Source: JAIUZI01 sp041594355
Lineage (GTDB): Bacteria; Pseudomonadota; Alphaproteobacteria; Rhodobacterales; Rhodobacteraceae
Length of the DNA: 64,000 nt
Reading direction: 5' to 3'
Assembly: GCA_041594355.1 (NCBI GenBank)
Contig: JBFHMM010000001.1
Span: 6,469 to 70,468 of the forward strand
Positions 34,069 through 41,729 of the stretch are shown here, one piece after another (positions within the stretch are counted from its first letter, which is position 1; each line of letters opens with the position of its first letter). The position numbers and the translations under genes are program-made. The notes beneath the pieces were generated by a model. The model saw only the letters and a list, made by a program, of their open reading frames with translations, made no database searches and was not told the DNA's origin.

Positions 34069-35160
34069 TCAGGCGTTGGTGATGCTTTCCTCGTCGCACA
34101 GCACCTCGAGTTTCTTGGAAACCGCACGCAGATGCGCATCGGGCTTGTGCTGTTTCTTGACCTTCTTGGGCTTGGGCTGCGCTCCCATGTCGACCCCGGC
34201 GAAATGCTTGAAGAACAGCCGCATCACGTGGTTCACCCCCTTGGGGGTCACCACCCGGCGGTCGGGCGCGTAATACTTGCCGCGCAGATGCGGGCTGATG
34301 ATCACCTCGTAGCTGGGGAAATAACAGCAATCGTCCAGCGTGTTCCTGGCCTTTTCGGCCGCCACCCGCAGCACCGACTTGGTCCAGACGGTCGAGGCAT
34401 AGATATGGCGGTCCTCGAAGGTGGCGTTCACCGACACCGGCGACACCGTCAGGATGAATTTCACATCCGGATTCTTCGAGCGGATGAACGTCAGCGCGTC
34501 GATCAGATCCTGCGCGGTCTCGGCCTCGTCGAAATTCTTGAACTCGACGACCGAGGGATCATAGATGCCGCCCGCCACGCCGGGCGCCAGCGGAAAGACG
34601 GCGCCGTCGCGGTTATCGACCCAGGCCTCGGTCATGCCGAGGGTGAAGATGAAATAATCCATCTCCTCGACCATGTGACGCACGGCGGCCAGATGCTGGT
34701 CCTGGTCGGCGGCCAGCTCCTCGGGGCTGGCATAGCCGCCGGGCTGCATCTGTGGGCGGAACGGATCGACATAGGTGCCCTCATCGGGGCCCGGCCAGCA
34801 GGTGGTCAGCGGTTCGAATTCACCATAGGCGCGCAGCAGCAGCTGTTTCAGCTGGCGGCAGGTATAGACATTGCCATAACGCGCCGAGAACAGCCCGTAG
34901 TGATGCGCCTCGGCCACCTTGGGCGGGATCAGCGGGTGCGGCTTTTCGGCGATATAGTGGTTGAACCCCGACCCGGTCAGGAATTTCGCCACGGTCTGGG
35001 CAAAACAGCTGCCGGCGGTAACCACCTTGTCCTCGCGGGTCAGGTGAAAGGGCACATCGGTGACCGGATCGAACAGTTCGGGATATTCAAGCCCGGCCTC
35101 GTTTTTCCAGAACCGGCAATCGGGCAGCCCCGCGTAGGGGTGGCGTGGTGTCTCGGTCAT
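34069..35160 (-). CDS. GSCFA-domain protein
   Basis: A 363-aa protein with the family-naming motif in VVTAGSCFAQTVAKFL (about residues 46-61), then YGNVYTCRQLKQLLLRAYGE, DYFIFTLGMTEAWVD and FILTVSPVSVNATF. GSCFA proteins are distant relatives of SGNH/GDSL hydrolases, and the Ser of the motif is the likely nucleophile. No signal peptide is seen. The tail is Lys-rich (QPKPKKVKKQHK). Its start overlaps the stop of the SGNH-like gene by ATGA, and three sulfotransferases follow. Removal or transfer of an acyl group on the sulfated glycan is a reasonable guess, but the substrate is unknown. Confidence 0.88.
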   Translation of the reverse strand: MTETPRHPYAGLPDCRFWKNEAGLEYPELFDPVTDVPFHLTREDKVVTAGSCFAQTVAKFLTGSGFNHYIAEKPHPLIPPKVAEAHHYGLFSARYGNVYTCRQLKQLLLRAYGEFEPLTTCWPGPDEGTYVDPFRPQMQPGGYASPEELAADQDQHLAAVRHMVEEMDYFIFTLGMTEAWVDNRDGAVFPLAPGVAGGIYDPSVVEFKNFDEAETAQDLIDALTFIRSKNPDVKFILTVSPVSVNATFEDRHIYASTVWTKSVLRVAAEKARNTLDDCCYFPSYEVIISPHLRGKYYAPDRRVVTPKGVNHVMRLFFKHFAGVDMGAQPKPKKVKKQHKPDAHLRAVSKKLEVLCDEESITNA

Positions 35161-35870
35161 GCGGTTTCCCTTTCGAAAATCCGGTCCAGCATCAGCCGGC
35201 CATAGGCAGCGTTCCCATGCGAGGGATCGTTGTTGTAAAACCCGCCCTTCAGAAATCCGTCTTCGGTCAGCGCCCCGGGGGCGGCGGGCAGGAATTCGGC
35301 CCCCAGCGCCTCGGCCTGTTCCCGGGTCAGTTCAACCTGAAGGTCATACAGCGTCTTGCGCAGCGTGACAGGCCCGATGCCGCTGTGCAACTTGTCCTTG
35401 AAGATACCGAGGTTGCCCAGCACATGATCGCCGTCGGCGATCGGCGGCGGCGAGCTGAGATGGATGAAGCGGGCGTTGGGGAAATCGGCGTGCAGCTGCG
35501 CGGTCATCTGGTCGTGTTTGTGCATCATCGCCTTCATCGCGTCGCGCATCACCGCACGCGGGATCAACTGGCGCGGCGCGGCATCGTCAGCCCCCGGCGC
35601 AAGGCCCAGCTCGGCGCTGCCCACCGCGATCGGCTCGGGGTGATCCAGCAGGCCCAGCTGATTGTGTTCATTGCCGCCGATACAGATACAGACCACATCC
35701 GGGTCCCGGGTCTTGAACCGGCCGGTCTTGATCTTGGCGGTCTGGCGCGACCACAGGTCCTTGTTCTGCTTTAGGTTGACGATCTCGACCTGCGCGGCCT
35801 CGTCTTCACGCAGCGCCGCTTTCAGGCATTGGATATGGCTCATGCCGACCATCAGATATTTGCGGGACAT
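35157..35870 (-). CDS. SGNH-hydrolase-like protein
   Basis: A 237-aa protein beginning MSRKYLMVGMSHIQCLKAAL, with GMSH in the place of the SGNH block I GDS motif, CICIGGNEHNQLGLLD as block III, HLSSPPPIADGDHVLGN, and a block V-like DPSHGNAAYG with the Asp-x2-His pair. ATG 35870 is favoured by GGGAGGGA immediately upstream; the longer frame to 35969 has poor composition. It is the first gene of the operon that continues with GSCFA and three sulfotransferases, coupled by ATGA. Probably a carbohydrate esterase or acyltransferase-like protein acting in the cytoplasm, as no signal peptide is visible. Confidence 0.75.
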   Translation of the reverse strand: MSRKYLMVGMSHIQCLKAALREDEAAQVEIVNLKQNKDLWSRQTAKIKTGRFKTRDPDVVCICIGGNEHNQLGLLDHPEPIAVGSAELGLAPGADDAAPRQLIPRAVMRDAMKAMMHKHDQMTAQLHADFPNARFIHLSSPPPIADGDHVLGNLGIFKDKLHSGIGPVTLRKTLYDLQVELTREQAEALGAEFLPAAPGALTEDGFLKGGFYNNDPSHGNAAYGRLMLDRIFERETA

Positions 35871-35981
35871 GATCCCTCCCCAGGCGGATAAACAGTATTG
35901 GGCACACCCGAAATCTCCGGCCGCAGGCCCTTTGGTCAGACTATGCCATTGCTGGCGGGCGGGGAACAAGACACGGCGGCG

Positions 35982-38900
35982 TTATTCGGTCTCCCGGCGC
36001 ACCCGGTAGTGTATTCCGGCGGCAATCGGCCCATCGATCCGGGTCGGCGGGCCGGTGCGCCAGGCGATTTCAAGGCTGTCGATGCTGGCCGCCTGCCCCA
36101 GCCCGAAATGCACCCGCGGCGCGTCAAAGGACATGAATCCGCCGCCCGACTGCACCTCGCGGGTCTGGGTCCGGCCACCCGCGTAGGTGATCGTCAGCCG
36201 CGCGCCGATGCCATCGCGGTTGCCGGCCATATCCTCCAGCGAGACGGTGATCGATTTGGCCGTAGTGCCGTTGGCGGCCGTGTTCACGAAAGCCGCCAGC
36301 GGGCCGTTGACCGTATGGGTCACCAGATCCAGGTCGCCGTCGTTGTCGATGTCGAACGCGGTGGCGGCGGCGGTCATCAGGTAATCCTCGAGCCCGAAGG
36401 GACCCGACATTTCCACAAAGCCGCCCTGGCCGTCGTTGTGGAAGAACAGGTTCGACGGGCTGACCTCGTTGGGGACCCAGGTGCCGTTGACCACATAAAC
36501 GTCGAGCCAGCCGTCGTTGTCGAAATCGGCGATCTTCGTGTCCCAGCTCCAGCCACCGATCTCGAGCCCGCGTGGCCCGGCGGTGTCCGTGAAAGGCGCG
36601 GCGGGGTCATCGCGTTCCAGCAAGACGTTCGATCGCAGGACCTGCGGAATCGCGGCCTGCGATTCCGCCCCCGTGATCGCGCGGGGCGGCGCGAAATGGA
36701 TATCGCAATAGGCGCGCGGAATCACCTGATCGGCGGCGATCAGCTTGCACAGGGCCGGATCGCGGCGCTGGATCGCCAGATCCTTGACCAGCATCGCCTT
36801 GCATTCCGCACCGTATCGTCCGCTCAGATCGGCACAGCGCCCGGCATAGGTCGGGTCGAAATTATTGCCCGCCTTGTACCAGCGCTTGATCGCCATGTTG
36901 GTTTCACAGGCCGCCTTGTCACCGGCATCGGCGATGGTGTCGCAATAGCGCTCCAGCGGCTGCATCTTCAGCGTCTCCGACACCCCCGAAGACCGCCCCG
37001 CGATCTGGGCCAGATAGACCTCGGGCACCCCGTCGTTGAACAGGTCCGCGGATTTCACCGCCATCGTGGTGGTGGTCGTATGCGGGATCAGCCCGTCGCC
37101 ATGGGTGATGGCCCGAAGATTGCCCTGCCCGTCTCCGACATAGAAATAATCCGGGATCTCAAAATCATTGCCGATCACCATGTCGGCGGCGCCGTCCAGA
37201 TCCAGATCGCTGAACAGCACCGACAGGGTCTCGCCCGGGATGCCCGGCAGATCGGCAAAGACCGACCCGTCCAGCGGCGTGCCCTTGCTCAACAGCAGCC
37301 GGTTGCGCGATTCCTCTCCCGGCACCCGCCGGTACCAGCCCGCCGCCCAATTGCCGAGCGCGGCGTCGAGGAACCCGTCGCCGTTCACATCATCAAAGGC
37401 CAGCGCCAGGCTGAGCACGGCATTGTCCCTGTTGGGCACCGGCTGTGGGGTCGGGTCCAACACGCCCTCGCGGTTCCACAGCACGTAATTACCCTGCAGG
37501 TAGCTGGCCAGGAACAGATCCGGCCAGCCGTCGCGGTTCAGATCGTTGAGCGCGGCGTTGAACACGGGCAGGCCCGTCAACGGCTCTGATACGGGCGGAT
37601 CGGCTGCAAACCGGCCCCGGCCATCGTTGCGATAGACATACAGCCCGCGCTCGGTCGAGGCGACGACCAGATCCAGATCACCGTCGCGGTCGATGTCGCC
37701 GGAGCTCAGGCTGCGACCCTCCCAGAACGGCGGCCACATGTCACGCATGGTGAATTCAAGCGGCTTGTCGATCCCCAGTGCGCGCGCCTCGCGGCGCCGG
37801 AACGGGGTGTCGCCCTCTCCCGAGGGCGGCGCGTGGGGCTGTGCGGTCAGGGTGATCCGGTCCGCATCATCGCTGCGGATCATCGGGCCTTCGATCGTCG
37901 TGGCGTGGGCGGGGCGGAACAGCACCTGCTCGACGCTCAGCAGCAACTCCAGCGCGCGGTCGCTTTGCCAGTGGTGGTAGCGCTGCGCGCCCAGACCGGC
38001 GATCACCCCCAGGCCGGCCACCGCCAGCGCCAGCAGCAGCGCGGCGCGCAGCGCGATGGTCTGCGCCACGATAAAGAAGGAATAGACACTGAACGACCCC
38101 AGCGTAAACACCAGCGCCATGACAAATCCCGGCTCCAGCCCGGCGGTCATCAGCGCACCGGCGGCCACCACGTCAAAGGCGATCGGCACCGGCAGGAACA
38201 CCCCCACCGCGGCCACCACCAGCAGCGCCAGCAGGCCGAACGTCAGCCCCAGCACCGCATCGCCCGGCAGCAGTGTCGCCACCAGAGACCCCAGAAACCC
38301 CGCCAGCAGCATCAGCGGCACGGTCATCCGCACGATGTACCACAGGTTGGCCAGAAACAGCCGCCCCGTCGCCAGCATCGCCGTTCCGATGCTTTCGCCG
38401 CCTTCGTCCCTCTGCAGTTCAGCCGCGCTCCACGGCGTCGGCGCCTGCTGATCAGGCGCGGCCACCAGCGCCTCGCCCGGCAGGGTCCGGCAGATCAGCG
38501 GCACCAGCACCAGGATCAGCAGCAGGCTGAGCGCCACCTTGGTCACCGCCATATAGACCGGCAGCAGGCTGAACAGCATGGTCAGCACCACCACGTTCAG
38601 CGTCGGCGAGGCCATCATCGCCGACAGCGTGGTCTCGGCCCTGAGCCCGCCGGAAAACATGCCGCGCGCAATCGGCGCGGCGCAGTTCACGCAGACTCCC
38701 AATGGCGCGCCCAGCACCAGCCCCAGCGCCGAATTGGCAAACCGCCCCGAAAAACTGCGCCGCCGCAGAAACGGCACCGCGGTCAGAAAGGCGGCGGCGA
38801 AAAGCACGCCGAACGTCATGCCCTTCTTGTTGGTATTGACCCAGTTCAGGGTCGAATAGAACACCCGTTCCGCCAGCGACATGTCGGCGGTCAGCGCGAT

Positions 38901-39077
38901 CTTGGCCTCGAAGCTCAGCGAATCCTCCAGCTGGATGGCCCCCGACATCATCGCCTTTTCATCCAGCGCGGGATAGCGCGAGCTGGTCCAGAACACATAG
39001 GCCAGCCCGGCCACGATCAGCAGCGCCAGCAGAAAGCGTTTTTCAAAATGCGGCTGGATGAATGACTGTTTCTGCAT
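35982..39077 (-). CDS. Membrane permease fused to FG-GAP/VCBS and ASPIC/UnbV domains
   Basis: A 1031-aa protein. Residues 1-430 hold about ten membrane segments of a predicted-permease (YraQ/ArsP-like, DUF318) type, with GVCVNCAAPIARGMFSGG and the Pro-rich, metal-type helix FLPVPIAFDVVAAGALMTAG. From about residue 475 FG-GAP/VCBS calcium-loop repeats follow (SSGDIDRDGDLDLVV, NDLNRDGWPDLFLAS, DVNGDGFLDAALG, DLDLDGAADMVIG, DFDNDGWLDVYVV, DIDNDGDLDLVTH), and an ASPIC/UnbV-type end (RTQTREVQSGGGFMSFDAPR, HFGLGQAASIDSLEIAWR). A Cys-rich insert interrupts the propeller. ATG 39077 follows AGGGGAC. The C-terminal part is presumably periplasmic. Substrate unknown. Confidence 0.88.
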   Translation of the reverse strand: MQKQSFIQPHFEKRFLLALLIVAGLAYVFWTSSRYPALDEKAMMSGAIQLEDSLSFEAKIALTADMSLAERVFYSTLNWVNTNKKGMTFGVLFAAAFLTAVPFLRRRSFSGRFANSALGLVLGAPLGVCVNCAAPIARGMFSGGLRAETTLSAMMASPTLNVVVLTMLFSLLPVYMAVTKVALSLLLILVLVPLICRTLPGEALVAAPDQQAPTPWSAAELQRDEGGESIGTAMLATGRLFLANLWYIVRMTVPLMLLAGFLGSLVATLLPGDAVLGLTFGLLALLVVAAVGVFLPVPIAFDVVAAGALMTAGLEPGFVMALVFTLGSFSVYSFFIVAQTIALRAALLLALAVAGLGVIAGLGAQRYHHWQSDRALELLLSVEQVLFRPAHATTIEGPMIRSDDADRITLTAQPHAPPSGEGDTPFRRREARALGIDKPLEFTMRDMWPPFWEGRSLSSGDIDRDGDLDLVVASTERGLYVYRNDGRGRFAADPPVSEPLTGLPVFNAALNDLNRDGWPDLFLASYLQGNYVLWNREGVLDPTPQPVPNRDNAVLSLALAFDDVNGDGFLDAALGNWAAGWYRRVPGEESRNRLLLSKGTPLDGSVFADLPGIPGETLSVLFSDLDLDGAADMVIGNDFEIPDYFYVGDGQGNLRAITHGDGLIPHTTTTTMAVKSADLFNDGVPEVYLAQIAGRSSGVSETLKMQPLERYCDTIADAGDKAACETNMAIKRWYKAGNNFDPTYAGRCADLSGRYGAECKAMLVKDLAIQRRDPALCKLIAADQVIPRAYCDIHFAPPRAITGAESQAAIPQVLRSNVLLERDDPAAPFTDTAGPRGLEIGGWSWDTKIADFDNDGWLDVYVVNGTWVPNEVSPSNLFFHNDGQGGFVEMSGPFGLEDYLMTAAATAFDIDNDGDLDLVTHTVNGPLAAFVNTAANGTTAKSITVSLEDMAGNRDGIGARLTITYAGGRTQTREVQSGGGFMSFDAPRVHFGLGQAASIDSLEIAWRTGPPTRIDGPIAAGIHYRVRRETE

Positions 39078-39100
39078 GGGCGGTGTCCCCTGTAGGCAGG

Positions 39101-39754
39101 TCAACTGTTCCACTTGATACCAGTGACTGCAAGCGTTGGCGCAAAGGCCTCGTAGATGCGTTGCCGCTGCGCCGTCGTCACCTGGTCCTTGCGGATCAGC
39201 GGGGTTTTGGAAAACTCGGACTTGGCCCGTGTGTGCAGCTGGAACTCCGCGATGCCGCGCCTGTCCAGGATCCGGGGCAGCGCCCATTTCAGCCGGTCAT
39301 AGCGCAGCACCCGGTTGACCATCAGCACCCGGCGTCCGTTTTCCATCCGGCTGTACTTGTAGTGGTCGACGGGAAAATTCCCGGCCTCGCAATAGCTCTC
39401 CCAGCTGGCGTCATAGGCACCATCGGGATTGTGCAGCGCGGAATTGCGCAGCATGTGAAAATGGCTGATGCATTTCTCGACCGGTTCGCGTTCGACGCAG
39501 AACCGGAACATCGCGCCAAAGCGCTCTGCGCCCAGCAGATCCGCGATCTCCTGCGCGGGCATATGGTTGTAATAGATCGTCTTGCCGCCCGCGTCGGCAA
39601 AGTTGCGTGCCCGGTGCCCCGGTACCGGCGGCAGGATCGGGGTGACGATGGCCTCCTCCTCGAGACGCCCCGACAGGTCCACCTCGATGCTGGTGCCCGC
39701 GGTCTTGGTCGTCTTGATGAAGATGAAATTATGCCTGAAGGACACAATCGCCAT
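39101..39754 (-). CDS. Sulfotransferase, family 2 type
   Basis: A 217-aa protein with PSB loop FIFIKTTKTAGTSIEVDLSG at about residues 10-29 and a region FCVEREPVEKCISHFHML (around residues 85-102) in the place of the 3'-phosphate motif. The start resembles that of the module-fused sulfotransferase at 10292, but no C-terminal module is present. AGGGAAG lies eight bases before the ATG. The next gene downstream (permease fusion) begins 23 bp after its stop, so they are probably cotranscribed. Confidence 0.84.
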   Translation of the reverse strand: MAIVSFRHNFIFIKTTKTAGTSIEVDLSGRLEEEAIVTPILPPVPGHRARNFADAGGKTIYYNHMPAQEIADLLGAERFGAMFRFCVEREPVEKCISHFHMLRNSALHNPDGAYDASWESYCEAGNFPVDHYKYSRMENGRRVLMVNRVLRYDRLKWALPRILDRRGIAEFQLHTRAKSEFSKTPLIRKDQVTTAQRQRIYEAFAPTLAVTGIKWNS

Positions 39755-39829
39755 AACTGGACTTCCCTGCCCGAAGGCGCATCCGCCGCCTGCCCGTCAC
39801 CTATCTGTCAACCGGGCCAGCGCAACAGG

Positions 39830-39857
39830 AAAAAGGCCCCGGAACCCCGGGGCCTTT
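39830..39857 (-). terminator. Intrinsic terminator of the secreted-protein operon (minus strand)
   Basis: Read on the minus strand, AAAGGCCCCGG pairs with CCGGGGCCTTT (11 bp, loop of four) and is followed by TTTTT in total. It lies 23 bp past the stop of the gene ending at 39881. Confidence 0.85.
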
Positions 39858-39880
39858 CGATTGCTGGCGGATCGCGTCGA

Positions 39881-41032
39881 TCAGCCTTTTTCGATCTCGG
39901 CTTCCAGAACCTTGATGCGGTCGTTCAGCTGCTCAATGTAGATATGCGCGTGTTCCAGTTCGTTGAGCATGCGCAGCATCTTCTCGTTGACATTGATCGC
40001 GAGCGACGGGCCGGTCGGTCCAACCGCCGGCAGGTGCTTGTCGGCCCACATCTTCTCGGCGTGTTCCTCGATCGAGGGCACGGTGTAGACCTCGGGGTCG
40101 AACACCGCGTCACAGGGATCGGCCACGGTACAGGCGCCGCCGCCACCGGTGGTGATCAGGCTGCCGGTGATGGTCAGGTTGCCTGCCGGGGTCAGCAGGA
40201 ATTCGGGCGCGCTGGTTCCCGCAGAGAGGCGGAGCGAATCGTTGTTGGTGATGGTCCAGATCTGGTTGTTGGTCTGGGCGGTGTTGATCATCGCGATCCG
40301 CACCGGGCCGCTGTCCTGAACGATCACGTCGTCACCGGCATTCGGCGCGTCCTGATTCGTGCCGCCGACGCGGATGTGCAGCGGCGCGTTAGGGGCATCA
40401 GTTCCAAACCCAATGTTATTGTTGGCGGCGACAAACAGCGCGTTGTCGTCCGCACCCGGCTTGATCTTGAACGGCAGTTCGCTGCCGTTGGTGACGTCGC
40501 GGACAAAGAAGTTGGTTTCGTTCGCGGCGATGTCAAAGGTCTGGGCGGTAAAGCCGGCCGAGCCGTTCTGTTCCAGCCGCAGGGTCGGGCTGTCGCCATC
40601 GGCGACATGCAGCTCGACAACCGGACTGGCGGTACCGATCCCGATATTGCCGCTGGAATTGATCCGCAGCGCGTTGGCGCCGGCGCCGGCATCGACGCGG
40701 AACGGCTGGTTCCCGGCATCCGCATCCTCGATCGCCAGGTATTCGGAACCGCCGTTGGTGCTGTCGTTGGCGACGATACGCCAGTCCCGGGTCGGGAAGC
40801 TGCTGGAGCTCGAGGTGTCCTGGAAATGGATCCGCAGGTTGTTTTCCTTCAGCCGCAGCGTGTCCGAGCCAAAGCTTTCGCTGGAGGTACAGTCGAACCC
40901 GGTACAGGTGCTGCCCTGCACGATCAGGTCGGTGGCAAAGACCTGCGCGGCGCTGGCGCCCTGGGCGGCAAAGCCGGTCAGCGCGGTGGTCAAACCCAGC
41001 ATGGCCAGGCGGGTGTGGGTTTTTCTCATCAT
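39881..41032 (-). CDS. Secreted protein with tail-fibre-like GxGTxxPxxxLHV repeats and C-terminal coiled coil
   Basis: A 383-aa protein with a signal peptide (TRLAMLGLTTALTGFAAQG, cleavage near ASA). Repeats NIGIGTASPVVELHVADG and NIGFGTDAPNAPLHIRVG are of the kind found in phage tail fibres before an S74 endosialidase-type chaperone. The C-terminus has a Leu-heptad helix (MLRMLNELEHAHIYIEQLND, then RIKVLEAEIEKG), but I see no S74 catalytic Ser-Lys region. GGGAAAGAG before ATG 41032 decides the start over ATG 41029. It could form a trimeric surface or extracellular fibre. It is encoded 32 bp after another secreted protein and ends at a strong terminator. Confidence 0.75.
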   Translation of the reverse strand: MMRKTHTRLAMLGLTTALTGFAAQGASAAQVFATDLIVQGSTCTGFDCTSSESFGSDTLRLKENNLRIHFQDTSSSSSFPTRDWRIVANDSTNGGSEYLAIEDADAGNQPFRVDAGAGANALRINSSGNIGIGTASPVVELHVADGDSPTLRLEQNGSAGFTAQTFDIAANETNFFVRDVTNGSELPFKIKPGADDNALFVAANNNIGFGTDAPNAPLHIRVGGTNQDAPNAGDDVIVQDSGPVRIAMINTAQTNNQIWTITNNDSLRLSAGTSAPEFLLTPAGNLTITGSLITTGGGGACTVADPCDAVFDPEVYTVPSIEEHAEKMWADKHLPAVGPTGPSLAINVNEKMLRMLNELEHAHIYIEQLNDRIKVLEAEIEKG

Positions 41033-41064
41033 GATATACTCTTTCCCTGTCGTGTTCCGTGAGG

Positions 41065-41526
41065 TCATTGATCGCCGTCTTCGTTCAGCGTTTCTGGCGT
41101 GACGATCACGCCGCGCGACACCTGAAAGGAGCCGGTCTTGTAAAAGGGTTTGAAGGCCGATCCCGAAGCATCGCTGCCCCGGCCATTGTCGATCTGGTTG
41201 ACGACCTCGGCCTTCTCGCTGGTCGCCGCCGTCAGCTCGTAGGTATAGACGCCGTCCAGAATGCCCTGTCCGGACAACTGGAACACCGGTGTGCCGGCCC
41301 CGGCCTGAACATTGGTGATCTCGCCATTGGGCATCCGGATGCGCAGCTCCGCATTGCTCAGATCGCCCCAGTTCTCGAACCAGAAGGCGTTGGTGTTGTG
41401 CTGGGGCACCGGTTCTGCCGCCGTCACCGGGGCCGCGCCCCCCAGAACAAGAGCCAAGGCAAGCGACGCGATCATGATCGGGCCAGCAATCAAAGCCCCC
41501 ATCCCGCACCGAAAACCTTCAAACAT
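41065..41526 (-). CDS. Small secreted protein of unknown function
   Basis: A 153-aa protein with a hydrophobic signal segment (about residues 9-32, IAGPIMIASLALALVLGG, cleavage near TAA). The mature part is polar with Asn/Thr/Gly, includes NAFWFENWGDLSNAELRI and a YTYELTAATSEKAEVV strand pair, and looks like a small beta-sandwich. I chose ATG 41526 (MFEGFRC) because GGGAG lies ten bases upstream. It is the first gene of a two-gene operon with the repeat protein at 39881-41032, so the two may be exported together. No family recognised. Confidence 0.7.
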   Translation of the reverse strand: MFEGFRCGMGALIAGPIMIASLALALVLGGAAPVTAAEPVPQHNTNAFWFENWGDLSNAELRIRMPNGEITNVQAGAGTPVFQLSGQGILDGVYTYELTAATSEKAEVVNQIDNGRGSDASGSAFKPFYKTGSFQVSRGVIVTPETLNEDGDQ

Positions 41527-41692
41527 TCGAATGTAACTCCCTGAAGCGAATGCATCTCTCGTAAAATCGCGGCACGCCCGCGCAGAGGCGGCCACTTGGT
41601 CGGCACTATACAGATTTCATTTCAAAAATCATGTTATTTTGGCAACTTTACGGCAGTGATGTTGCCCCGAACCGACAAGATCCGCCAATTGT

Positions 41693-41707
41693 TTGCCGTT
41701 ACGGCAA
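41693..41707. repeat. Perfect inverted repeat upstream of the secreted-protein operon
   Basis: TTGCCGT-T-ACGGCAA forms a 7-1-7 palindrome. About 40 bp away, GGCAAC (41641-41646) and GTTGCC (41661-41666) form a second inverted pair around TTTACGGCAG, which repeats the ACGGCA half-site. The cluster lies 115-180 bp upstream of ATG 41526 on the minus strand and could be an operator. It starts beyond the stop of the preceding Sel1 gene. Confidence 0.45.
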
Positions 41708-41729
41708 CAATAGACACTTTCCGGCGCGT

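Noticed and set aside
35898..37589. A 563-codon plus-strand frame opposite the permease fusion, and similar frames at 33478-35205 and 39062-41062
   Set aside because: They lie opposite strongly supported genes and have shadow-type composition rich in His, Arg and Gln.
39881..41526. Part of a prophage, because of the tail-fibre-like repeats
   Set aside because: No capsid, tail, integrase or lysis gene is nearby, and both proteins have signal peptides.
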